Below, piece by piece: positions 54,515-64,000 of a DNA stretch of 64,000 nucleotides (its first letter is position 1; each line of letters starts with the position of its first letter). The DNA comes from Lepidodermella squamata (Eukaryota; Gastrotricha). Made by a program: the position numbers and the translations under genes. The notes below the pieces were generated by a model. The model saw only the letters and a list, made by a program, of their open reading frames with translations. It was not told the origin of the DNA and did not search any database. The DNA lies in the NCBI GenBank assembly GCA_047495785.1, contig JBLDXI010000015.1:496001-560000 (forward strand). The letters are read 5' to 3'.

Positions 54515-55089
54515 TCATCTTGCCAGCCAAGTCATATCATAAATGACTTGCTGGGTTTGCTCCTCTACTGCACGCGGGCAGCAGCGACAACAACGTCGTA
54601 ATCGCCTGAAGTTGCACAAGTAAATTAATAAACAGGCGAGTACTAGTCCTGCAGCTAAAAGTCCCACCATAGACCAAAAATATACCATACAAATTAGGCT
54701 GTGACACCCCGGGAACTTGGTAAACCCTCCAGCCTCAGCATCAGTCGCGTTGCTTCCAATAGAAGAATTCCCGTTCACCGTGGATTCCAATGTAAAAAAT
54801 CGATCGCCACCAAAGCCACTTGCATTTTTCATTGTCCCGTCGGTCGTCAATAGGGCCAACAGCGTTAAAAAAGTGGTGACATTAGTAGGTACATGTACTT
54901 TGCTGAACGTTGGGGAGGTCGATAGCCCACTACCATGCCAAGGGGACGAGAGGCTTACTGCTGAGGCAAACGGCAAGGTGGTGGTAGTCGTTTTAGAGTG
55001 GTTGTGGTGGTTATGGTGGTTATGATGGTTGAGGTGGTTGTTAGTGTGGTAATGCACGCAAACAGCTTACAAGCTAAGCGGAGGCTCAT
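54515..55089 (-). CDS. Small single-pass membrane protein (2-exon model)
   Basis: No family recognised. Model: exon 1 55089-55071 (MSLRLA), a 110-bp GT-AG intron with strong splice sites (T|GTAAGC and CCTCAG|CA), exon 2 54960-54515; 154 aa in phase. A transmembrane helix is clear near the C-terminus (LICMVYFWSMVGLLAAGLVL followed by ACLLIYLCNF), then a basic, Cys-rich juxtamembrane segment (RRLRRCCRCCPRAVEEQ) likely to be palmitoylated. The region before it has several N-glycosylation sequons (NVT, NAS, NSS, NAT), fitting an extracellular N-terminus. The intron is an (ACC)n/(AAC)-type microsatellite. Unspliced, the exon-2 frame reads a His/Asn/Thr-rich leader but has no ATG. An alternative reading gives a signal-peptide-like MSLRLACKLFACITTL but then stops. 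Confidence 0.6.
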
Positions 55090-55911
55090 CGTTAATAAAG
55101 TTGATTAAATGTCTATAGCCGTGAACTGGAACACGAACAATGAACTGGAAGACGAAAACTGAAGAAGTCTGAAACATTTGCAACACATGTCTGCGTTTAG
55201 ATGAAAAAACCGTAAAATCAGACAAAAACGCCTAAGCAAACAAAACGTCAAGGGCAACTCATTGCAATATTTTATTGGGAAAAAATATTATCCATGACAA
55301 AATCATTTAAATTGTATAATTTTTGTTTGTATTTATAGAGAAAGCTGTGCAATATTTTCTAAACCACATGTTATAGCAAGGGAAGGAAGGGAAGCTCATT
55401 GTTCGTGTGCGCCATCTTTTTTGTTCAGCTTTTGAGCAAAAACCGCCAAAATCATGTGCCGAAAAATTTGGCAATTTTCACCCTTGGTTTGTTGGGTAAT
55501 CTCGTACACCTAAATTACCTGTGGCTTGACCGACTCCAGTTCACCTATACAGGTGATTATCATGGCGTTAGGCTATTTTTCCTAAATTCGACCTTGACAC
55601 ATAATAATTCCAAATTTTTCGCAAGTAAAAAAAGCACTGGCGATCAGATTTTGTACTCTGCTCCCGATGACGTCACGCATTGTTTTGAGCAGAAAATTTT
55701 CGAATTTACGTTGAAAATCGAAAAATAATTATTTTTTCAAATTTTAATAGCCTAACGCCTTCTACTCGCCGAGCCGATTCCGATGCCTTTTTCAGCGTCA
55801 AAGAAAAGTGAATAGGTGATGAGTTTACCCCAAAAAACCTTTTGCATGTAAGTATGCAGGGGCTGTTGTTAAATTTGGGGTTTTCCCAAAAAAAAAAGGA
55901 ATACACTTTTT
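55090..55911. other. Spacer, no gene recognised
   Basis: An open frame at 55399-55728 (+) is not supported. Its end shares a short inverted pair (GGCGTTAGGCTATT at 55564 and AATAGCCTAACGCC at 55746) that suggests a small MITE. Confidence 0.45.
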
Positions 55912-55929
55912 TTAAAAATGTCCAGAACT

Positions 55930-57480
55930 AGGCGTGGGATAAGGACCATAGTTCTTTAATCCATTTTCGTGTTTCGCTTCCTTCCCTTGTGTTATAGTTG
56001 CCGCGAAATGCAAACAGTTGATGTTTCGAAGATTTTGCTTGTCTGCACTTCTGAGCATTTTGTAAAATTCTGACAGAAACTGGTTCGATAGGCGGTGGAG
56101 TCCCTGAGAAGCGATGACTTCGTCAAATTTCCTGCGAAGCTTTGAGCAGCGCGTCGAAATCAATTTCGCCGCTGAATGTCGTGCCGCGATATTTGATCTT
56201 TTCGCCTTGTCGACGTGTTTTCATCGATGAGCAGGGGTTCGGTTGTGAGCTTGCCATCCTCGACAATGTTGACTATCGACTTGCTGGGGTTGACCTCTGA
56301 AGGTGGGTTCACAGACTCGGCGACAGGGCGACACTGTCGCGCGCGACATCGCGACTGTCGCGCACTTGTCGCGCTGAAACAGCCGAGCGACTCACATAGA
56401 TAGTCACGGTTGAGACACGCTGTCGCGCGACAAACCCATTGTGCAAAATTGTAATAGAAGCAGCCTTATTTTATTCCTCCCCGTCGTAGTACTTAATTTC
56501 TTCATTAGGTACCGTAAACTATAGTATGAAGACCGCACTCGAGTAATCGCCGCACTTACCAGCGATTAGCAGTCACCCTCAATGAGACACATGGGGTGAC
56601 TCGAGTAGGCGGATTATCCGCATTTCTTAGCGGATATGTAAACTCATTGCGCTACCTGCAAATCTTGATTACAGTAAAAACCGCCCTCTGGCGCACCTGT
56701 TACACCTGTCTACTCGTGAATAAACTGTCATTAAAGAAAATAAAGACCGCACTCGAATAATCGCCGCACCTAAATATTCGCCGCATTTTTTACCCCGTTC
56801 TGAAAAATCAGGAAAATTAATCGCCGCGGCCCCTATACTTTGATCACACACCTTGTCGCCTTGTCGCGTCGCGAGGTCGAAAATCCCCTATTTTCGAGCC
56901 AGTTGCTGCGACAAGCGACAACATCCATTGTTTTCGACGTCGCCAGCTGTTACGCAACGCTATTGTTAGAGCGCGCGACAGATCGCCCAGTCTGTGAACA
57001 CCCTCGCGATATGTCGCCAGCGACACTGATGCGACACGCGCGACTCACGCGACACCGTCGAGTCTGTGAACACCCTCGCGATAATCGCGCGCGACATTCT
57101 AGTTGTCGCGTCGCCACCCTGTCGTGTCGCCCTGTCGCCGAGTCTGTGAACCCACCTTAAGCCGATAGAATCGAATAAGGCACGTGACTTTCTAACGAGA
57201 AGCGCAGCTGATTCCCGCTAGTTTCCGATAGGAGTCGTATCGTTACGTATCGTATCGTATCGTTACGAAAACCAACCACTGAGATGCTGGCAAGACCTGG
57301 CGCTAGCTTGAAGCCGTACTTTTCAGCGATGTCTGGCTCGGCAAGTTATCGGTGAATGAAGTCGATTGCTAGATTGAACAGGGCTGGCGACAGCGGGGAG
57401 CCTTGAAACACTCCTCTCTTCAGCTCCAGGACTTGGGTTTTTAGAACTCGCAGGCCTTAGTAGCATTTCCTTTCGTTGGA
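55930..57480 (-). pseudogene. LINE reverse transcriptase remnant, split by a TIR element
   Basis: On the minus strand, 57440-57290 reads LELKRGVFQGSPLSPALFNL then AIDFIH and a stop, followed by EPDIAEKYGFKLAPGLAS. This is RT motif 4-5 of non-LTR retrotransposons; the catalytic ADD that should follow is destroyed. The part after the RT palm continues beyond the inserted element at 56290-55930 (VNPSKSIVNIVEDG, then in another frame GTTFSGEIDFDALLKAS), the region typical after YADD in LINE proteins. Multiple stops and frameshifts make it a pseudogene. Confidence 0.75.
56300..57158. repeat. 859-bp GC-rich TIR element inserted in the LINE remnant
   Basis: The left terminus AAGGTGGGTTCACAGACTCG is mirrored exactly at the right end (CGAGTCTGTGAACCCACCTT), followed inward on both sides by GGCGACAGGGCGACA and dense GTCGCG motifs. 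CTGTGAACCCTCGCGAT-type units recur inside at 56993 and 57065. The central part (56520-56830) contains a partial tandem of GACCGCACTCGA(G/A)TAATCGCCGCAC. No coding. Confidence 0.85.
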
Positions 57481-57891
57481 GAAACATTCATGTTCCGGAG
57501 TTTCGAAGGCAGTGGGGCGAACTTTACCTCCTCGATCGGATATGAGTGAAGCTTTTATGCAGATTGATGGCACCCTCGAGCGATTTTAAAATTTTGCCTT
57601 TGTGACTTTCAGCAACGGTGGTTCCCTAACGGTGAAGAATTAGCCATGAAATTTAGTGAGCTTACTCATTTATGTTCGGAATGTTGATGGTTGGAAGTTG
57701 AAAGGTGAGCCCGGGGCCCGGGCAACCTCATGATTAGGGAGCAGCAAGTGTTCGAAAGTAGTCGACAGTTTTTATTAATATTTAGGTAACCTTACCTTAT
57801 ATTGAATAAAATGTTATACTAGTTATTTGTCTACTAATTTTATTGCAATACAAATAAATGGAATTGCGGGACCATAACAGCAATGCAACAA
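57481..57891. other. Spacer and 3' UTR of the cysteine protease gene
   Basis: AATAAA on the minus strand at about 57838-57843 is a likely polyadenylation signal for the EGF-cathepsin gene. No other gene. Confidence 0.5.
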
Positions 57892-60800
57892 TCATTTGAA
57901 ATATGGCAAGCCCATGTAACTCTCGATGCCGCACCTATTTACACCCTTTCGGATCTTGAAGTAGCCCTTAATGCCCCAAGAATCGCCCCACGAATTTCGC
58001 CCGATCCAATAGTCCAACTTCGACGTAGGATCTGTGCCGTATCCAAGAATAACAATGGCATGATTAGTGGAAGTCGCACAGTTAGGTGGATCGAGAATGC
58101 CGTCTTTGTAAACATCAAATTGCGCTTCTGCGTTGATGGTGCCGTAGATCGGACCATACTTCAGAGCATCCATCATTTTTTGTACCATCTGCTCCTGAGG
58201 AAGCTCATCATAATTAGTAAGTGATGTAGCTCCTTTCAGCCTCAGGTATCCATTAACTGTCATGGCAACACCAGTAGTAAAAGTACACGATCCCTTGTCG
58301 CTCATAGTATATTTGTAGTCATCGGCTTTGGCGAAAGCTTTCACTTTGGTGAAATATTTGAAAGTCGAAACATCGGTCCCGCCATCGCAGCCACTGTTAC
58401 CGCCACTCCCTTTAGAACAATCGACGATCTGTTGCTCGGACATAGATATCGGAGAAGCTGTGTTTTTGATAGCCCAGCGAGCTTCGAGGACAGCAGATGT
58501 AGCGAATGAATAGCACGATCCGCATTGCTGTTGGTTCTTTATTGGGGCCATGTAACCTGCAATAAGTAACACACATTATCGACTTCAAAGTGACGCCAAA
58601 AGTGCGCCAAACCCTAAAATCTAGCAGCTCGATACTTAGGCTCAAATTTGTCTACGGAAATTTGTCTTCGATGGCTACCGGATCAGAAGTAGGAGTAGGG
58701 CAGTCCTAATTTTTGTCACGTATAACTCTTAATCTAGGCGCACGTTAGAAACCTTAGGTTTAGAAGACCCTTGATTATAGGCCTAGGAAGGCAGAGAAAA
58801 CCCAGGCCTAGAGACAAGGAACCTATAACTAGCCCAGGCGTACAGAATTTTGACTGGGCGATGTTTAGGTAAGTGATGAAAGTAAGCTAAATTGAGCCGG
58901 TGCTGTATAATTCGATCGTTGTCGAGTGTTTTTTCGTGGGGGTTTGAGACGATATAAAAACATCAGAAAAAGTTATCCTGAAAAACCGGCTCAATTAAGC
59001 CTTCTTTCATCACTTACCTAAACATCGCACAGTCAAAAGTCTGTAGACGCCTAGAGCCTTTTCTAGACCTAGGGCCTAACTTAATCAAACCCTCACAACG
59101 TATTACGGCGCTTAATACGGCATGTCGATGTATTTTTTCGCAACAACGAAATTTCGTTGTATTTCAGATACAACGAAACTGGCGAGAGGTAAGGGTTTTT
59201 TGTCGCCGAGGAAGAATGAAGACAATCTTGTAGCGAGTTGGTTGTTAAATAAAAAGCGCGAGAGCGCGCGGTCATTAGATAATTATTGTAACTAATCTGA
59301 AGCAATTGGTTGCAATAATAGCGGTATCAATAGCGCGCCCGATAACACATTTTATGCCGATAACACATTATCGGTATCAATAATTTAGGAAGCTTTAGAC
59401 AATTTTTGAAAAATTCGGAAAATTTTAAGGATGTTCAGAAAAAATACAGGTACACAGAAACGGATCGAAATGAGAAATGAGAAACTTATGATTTTATCGA
59501 TCAATTTCAAGCTCTTCTTGTGCGGCCTTGCGCCTTAAAATCGTGACTTGTAGTAGTTGTAGTCATTCTATCGTGCGCGCGAGAAAGAGCAGGACTAGCG
59601 CTGTGAGCGGCGGACAGCCGGCCAGTTTGGTTACGAATGGGGGAATACTGCTTCTGTTTCTAGCCTAAAAGCGCGCTTTAAGATTTTATTTTGGCGAAAT
59701 TGAGGCTGATATAAGCTGCGACGCCCTGCCGCCCTTCGAGGAATGATTCCTCCCTCCAAGGTAGCGCCGCTTACTGTCGCTTGCCAAGTCCTGCCACGGT
59801 GTGCTGTTGACTGCTGCATTTCGGCATGGTTTCTTGCGCGTAATAGGAATGGCGAATTTCAGTTACGACTACAGTGTCAAATAGCGATAATTCTTTTCGA
59901 ATTGATTTCTATTGACGCAAATTCATATCGACATGACGTATCAAACGCGGTAATACGTTATTAATTGCTTATTCAGATTGTGGTTTCTGGCTTTGAAATG
60001 AATGCTTTTGCTTGTTAAGAGAGTCAATTTCCACGATATCGCAAATATCGCTCCATTCTTCACTTTGTGCGTATATGCGTATTGCTGGCCTCATAAAAAT
60101 AATAGCAACAGCAACGTGAATATGGTGAATATTCGCAACATTCAAGCACAGCAAGAAAAACAACACAAACAAGGAAGTACTGGGCATATAATTCTGAAAC
60201 GCACTGTATTATTATCATCGGAAAGAAGAAGGAAACCATTTCCCAATCTTCCATTTCCCATTCAGCTGGAAAGCTGGAAAGAGGATGGAGTATTCTCAGC
60301 TTACCCTTTGTTCGCCAATCGATGACAGCTCCAGCCATCGGCACAGCATCATCTGCTGATACAGTCTGCGTAGGCGCATTACTGAACTCCGTGAGTGACG
60401 TCGGGAAGGATTTTAATGACCGTGTTGTATACAGATCACGCTGCATAGACGTTGTATCATAGTTATTTCCAGCCACATCCATGCATCGCTTGCGATCGGC
60501 TCCGACGTCCCTTCCATCTTCTTGCTCAACAACGCAAACTGTACATTTCGAGCCTACGCAAACCAGGGGCGGTTCAAAAAAGACAATCTCTCGCCTGCGT
60601 CTTCGGCGACCGCTAGCAACGTCTGTCGTAGTCGCAGGCTTCAAGCCGAGCAAGTTCTTCTTGCGCCAGGCGTCAGTTTTCGCACTGTATTGGTTGATGC
60701 CGAACTTGACGTTTTTATTCGCTGGATCTGCTGTCAGCTGGTCGATTTCATCCAAATCTTTCAACAACTCAGTCTCGCCTTCTTCATCTTCATCCTCAGT

Positions 60801-62886
60801 GTCAATCTCGTCGTCTTTATACAACTTTTTAAAGGCTGCCCAGCGAGGATCGTCGTAAGCTGGCTGTTGAGCTAAATGGAGCGAGAAATCTAGGTTTTTG
60901 GATCACAGCTGAAAAAACTCACGCTGGGCTAAAATTAAGAAAGACGCAATTTTGTTCAGTTCAAGTAATTTTTTCAAGCTTACCGCAATTAGAGCCGGAG
61001 TAGGCAGCTGTGCATTTGCAAGTGTTTTTACCAATGCAAGTTCCGCCGTTTTGACAGTAATCCGTTGAACATCCAACTGAAATAAAACCGATAATATGAT
61101 AAGGTATGATACTCGAACTTCAAAGATCTCAAAAAAGTAAATATTGACCACAAAGTGAAATCCTAAAACGTAACAGAAAGACGATCATCCCGAGGTACCG
61201 GGATATCGTCTGCCAGAATTTCCCATGTTGAATTACATGCATTCCAACCCAAATCTGACGTCAAATTCTATTTATTCCAGTAATGTCTTTTTGTCACTGA
61301 GGCTTATCACGAAACTGTGATGGCTATAAAGATTATGAACAACCTTAGTAAAAAGAGAGGATGTATGTGAAAGATTCAAAGTTCAAATTCTGAAATTGTG
61401 CAATTTGTTTATGCAATTTTATGCAATTTTATTGCAAACCGCAAGCATATCCAAACAACACCGAACAAAAATTCATATCAAAAAATTCAAAACATAAACA
61501 TGCATTTTGTTTCAAGTAGTAAGCTAAGTGTTGATCCGCGCGCTGATTGGTCAATCTATTGTTGCTATGACCCCGGGATGAAACATTTCTGTCGTGCGAT
61601 CCACTAATAAATTATTTTATATTCATGTAAAAAATGACCTTGCCACGCCTTCTGCACGGTGTCCATTGACCACGAGCGTAAACACCATAATAATCGTAGC
61701 AATCTGCTGCGGCAAAAACACTTGTTGCAAAAAGTTGCATGGATCCACGACCATAATGTTTCATCCGGAACGATCGATTAACCAATCAGCGCGCGCCCAG
61801 AAATACTACTAGTTATCTCAAGCACAATGTCAAAGATAGATGCCTGTCTGGGATTTTAAATTAGTGTGGAATGGCAGAATCGAGAAAAAAAGAATAGGGC
61901 CACATTATTCCATTGTATAAGGGTTATACATTATCCTTACTCCATGTAACGTGTAACGTCCTCAACTTACATGTACTGCAATCTGTCCCATACCAACCAG
62001 CAGCGCAGTCGCAAATGTTTGGCCCAGCACAAGTGCCACCATTCTTGCAGGTAACCGTTGTGCAGAGAGCTATGGCAATGGCACGGACTTTGAACATGCC
62101 ACCATGAATGCAGCAGAGACGTTGACTTACAAATGTCGCAATTTGCACCACTCCAGGCGCTTGAACAGCTGCAAATGTTTGCGCCGACACAAGTTTGCCG
62201 GCTGTTACAATTCGAGCAAGTATCTAACCATTTTAGAAAAGAAGGGTCAATTAATAATGACAAATATTCGTCTCTTACATTTATTGCAAGTTGTTCCCGA
62301 GTAGCCACTAGGGCAGATGCAAGTACCAGAACTGTAGGTTCCGCCGTTAAGGCAGACGATAGACTGGGCCTTTAAATCGTCCCGTATAAATTATAAATGC
62401 AGAACTATTAGATTGCAATTAATTCGACCTATCTATGTATGGTCGCTATCGAATTAATGGTATAGCTACCCAAGCTGGTCTCGACCTTTTTATCTTGAGC
62501 ATAATTTGTTTTTCTTCTTGTCGAATAGCTCAATTTCCACGTCTATTAAGTAGAGATCTATGCAATAAAGGTAACTTGGATACCCCGCAAACACTTTTGT
62601 CAAATACTCTTTCCTAATTTGGAAATGTATGCTTCGCAAAGAACAAAATTGGACTGCTTCTTTTGAAAGCAACGCCACCCGATGAAGGCCATTACGCATT
62701 ATAGTTGACATTACATTGGGTGAATTGTTAAATACGTACCGCTGGGTTTCTGACCTGTTGATTCGAGGTGCAGGCGTGGATCAGACCAGCTGTAACCAGA
62801 ACTGATCATCGGTAGAATAAATTTTAGAAATTGTATAAAGACGTCTCAAAACATTTACCGAGAAGTAAAGGTAGGATTACAAGCAT
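57892..62886 (-). CDS. Secreted EGF(x4)-papain-family cysteine protease (8 exons)
   Basis: 565-aa model with every junction in phase: exons 62886-62859, 62801-62740, 62369-62279, 62223-62131, 62069-61971, 61076-60984, 60871-60305 and 58556-57892. Signal peptide MLVILPLLLVLVTAGLIHAC. Residues ~31-155 are four EGF-like modules, three of them on symmetric phase-1 exons (SLCTTVTCKNGGTC, STDYCQNGGTC...). An inhibitor-I29-like propeptide follows (PRWAAFKKLYKDD...FGINQYSAKT), containing a six-Arg run at about 244-249, a possible furin site. The C1A peptidase domain has catalytic Cys359 in QQQCGSCYSF, His in NHAIVILGYG and Asn in RNSWGDSWG. The residue after the catalytic Cys is Tyr where most papains have Trp. 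Intron 7 (1.75 kb) and intron 5 (0.9 kb) hold inserted repeats. EGF modules on a cathepsin are unusual; they may tether it to matrix or cells. Confidence 0.9.
58848..59039. repeat. Inverted repeat with outward-facing ends like the 9.2-kb element
   Basis: TTTTGACTGGGCGATGTTTA on the left and TAAACATCGCACAGTCAAAA on the right flank a ~190-bp inverted repeat (arms include GGTAAGTGATGAAAG and GAGCCGG). TTTTGACTGGG is the terminus of the 9.2-kb element. AGGCCTAG/CCTAGG motifs lie outside it (58781, 58803, 59071), as its subterminal repeats do. It sits in intron 7 of the EGF-protease gene. Confidence 0.7.
61537..61796 (+). repeat. MITE family 1, copy d (intron 5 of the EGF-protease)
   Basis: Left GCGCGCTGATTGGTCAATCT, right GATTAACCAATCAGCGCGCG; the interior matches copy c (TGACCTTGCCACGCCTTCTG, TTGACCACGAGCGTAAACAC). 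Confidence 0.88.
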
Positions 62887-63841
62887 ATTAGCTATAAATT
62901 TTGCAGAAATGCAGTTTGATGTGAACCGCGAAATTACTCTCGCGATTGTGAATGGTTAGCCGTTGAAGTTTTCGCACTCAAATGCAAATGCCATTGTTTA
63001 GCCGCCCACGGCCAGAAAGCATTTGCGCCCGCGAACTTGAGCCATTTAATAGAGGAATACCGCGTTCTAAGTATTATTAGGTGTGAATATCAGTGCCAAA
63101 TAAGAGACCTAGGACCTAGGAGTTTCGTTGGGGTTTTAAAACTGTATTAAGAAATACTGGGTCATTTGAACGTGCCGCATTGAAAAGGCCTTTGCCGTTT
63201 TTTTGCGTCACACAATTGGGAGAGGGGCGTGAGCTCATATCAATCTACTAAACAATTACTCGAATTAAGAAGAATTACCTAGCTTTTGCACACTTTTACT
63301 AATCGGTTCGCAGTTTCCACTGCAAGCAAACTACAAAAGGAACTAGGTGAAAAAACGACGACGGGTCAAAAATAATCGCGTTTATGGCAGAATTTAGAAA
63401 TTTTCTGGAAGGAAAAATCAAGAACCAAGTTTTTTCAGATGGACCAAGGCGTATTTAATATGCAAGTTTATCTCAGGAACTATCAGGCGGCGGAGAAGAT
63501 AAATAGGCATTGGGCATTGGAATGACCATAAGAATGACTGGCTACTTTTCTACGGATAAACTGCCGCATGTAATTTTAAATAAAAAATGCACCAATCGAG
63601 AAGCTAATCCACAATCCACACACTCTGTGGCATAATGAGAGTCACGTAAACTGTAGTTTACATTTATTGCAGCCAGATCTGGAGTTCGATTGAACTTGAC
63701 GCTATTATAACGTTATTCTGTTTGTCTGGATTCATTTCAAATTCAATTTCATGTACATCATCTCCGCGTTCCCTGCCGGCCTCATTCATCCACGCTGCTT
63801 TACTGTATATCTACTAATTTTCGGTGACCATTAATTTTCGT
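62887..63841. other. Upstream region of the EGF-protease and spacer
   Basis: No gene recognised. The minus-strand promoter should lie in the first ~150 bases; no clear TATA box seen. Confidence 0.45.
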
Positions 63842-64000
63842 GTGTGGCCGACCACATGTTAGGCATCGTTCGTCTCCGGAGCAATTCCGCGCCATATGGC
63901 CGTATCGCTGGCATCGGAAGCATTGCATCACATCTGGAGGTTTCACAACAAACCCTCGGAATCGCAGCAGAAATGGTTTCGCAGTCAGGCCGTTCTTTAC
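63842..64000 (-). pseudogene. LINE ORF1 zinc-knuckle fragment running off the window
   Basis: The minus strand from the window edge reads FRGFVVKPPDVMQCFRCQRY then GHMARNCSGDERCLTCGRPH. This is the CCHC knuckle pair (CxxCxxxGHxxxxC, CxxC) typical of the gag-like ORF1 of Jockey/CR1-type LINEs. The frame is open to the window end, so completeness cannot be judged. Confidence 0.65.

Noticed and set aside
55399-55728. 109-codon plus-strand frame with hydrophobic start
   Set aside because: No homology; its end overlaps a small inverted repeat pair, so it is more likely mobile-element sequence than a gene.
57883-58224. 113-codon plus-strand frame
   Set aside because: Antisense to the cysteine-protease catalytic exon.

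Overview
The window is animal nuclear DNA. Coding regions are split by many short introns (most 41-110 bp) with GT-AG borders, and the proteins are metazoan extracellular multidomain types (PAN, C-type lectin-like, kringle, EGF, secreted serine and cysteine proteases, a secreted PEBP). An SLC52-type riboflavin transporter and animal-type DNA and LTR transposons are also present. I cannot fix the phylum. The very short introns, MITE-rich spacers and one GC-AG intron suggest a small bilaterian, but this is only an impression. All gene models below were checked by hand for continuous reading phase across every splice junction.

Layout. 0.8-4.4 kb (+): PAN/lectin/kringle secreted protein. 5.9-7.3 kb (+): SLC52 riboflavin transporter. 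9-10.4 kb: remnant of a pogo-like element and a fold-back repeat. 11.2-12.6 kb (+): secreted, probably GPI-anchored PEBP. 12.9-13.9, 29.0-30.0 and 32.1-33.1 kb (-): three intronless paralogous serine proteases with an unusual Gly189/Asp226 specificity pocket. They are separated by inserted repeats: a 2.2-kb gag-protease-only LTR element (16.4-18.5 kb) and a 9.2-kb EnSpm/CACTA-like element (19.5-28.7 kb). 30-40 kb: fold-back repeats, a TIR element with GGATATAATACTTTTG repeats and a 3.3-kb element with 190-bp terminal inverted repeats. 40.2-42.7 and 44.7-50.9 kb (+): two paralogous lectin-like/EGF genes sharing a duplicated promoter. The second has gained a histidine cluster, a 72-bp minisatellite-coded linker and eight EGF domains. 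51.4-53.6 kb: dead IS630/Tc1-like transposase, a MITE and a tRNA-like fold-back. 54.5-55.1 kb (-): small membrane protein. 55.9-57.5 kb: LINE reverse transcriptase remnant split by a GC-rich TIR element. 57.9-62.9 kb (-): a complete cysteine protease gene with four N-terminal EGF domains. At 63.8-64.0 kb a LINE ORF1 zinc-knuckle fragment runs off the end.

The most notable system is the 9.2-kb element. Its CCCAGTCAAAAG termini are followed by arrays of GGGCCTA/GGCCCA motifs. Inside are a Tnp2-type transposase, a divergently transcribed eight-exon BEN-domain protein, a 200-aa acidic/helical protein and probably a fourth small protein. A second notable theme is that tRNA-like (pol III box B) sequences sit inside inverted-repeat elements at several places.
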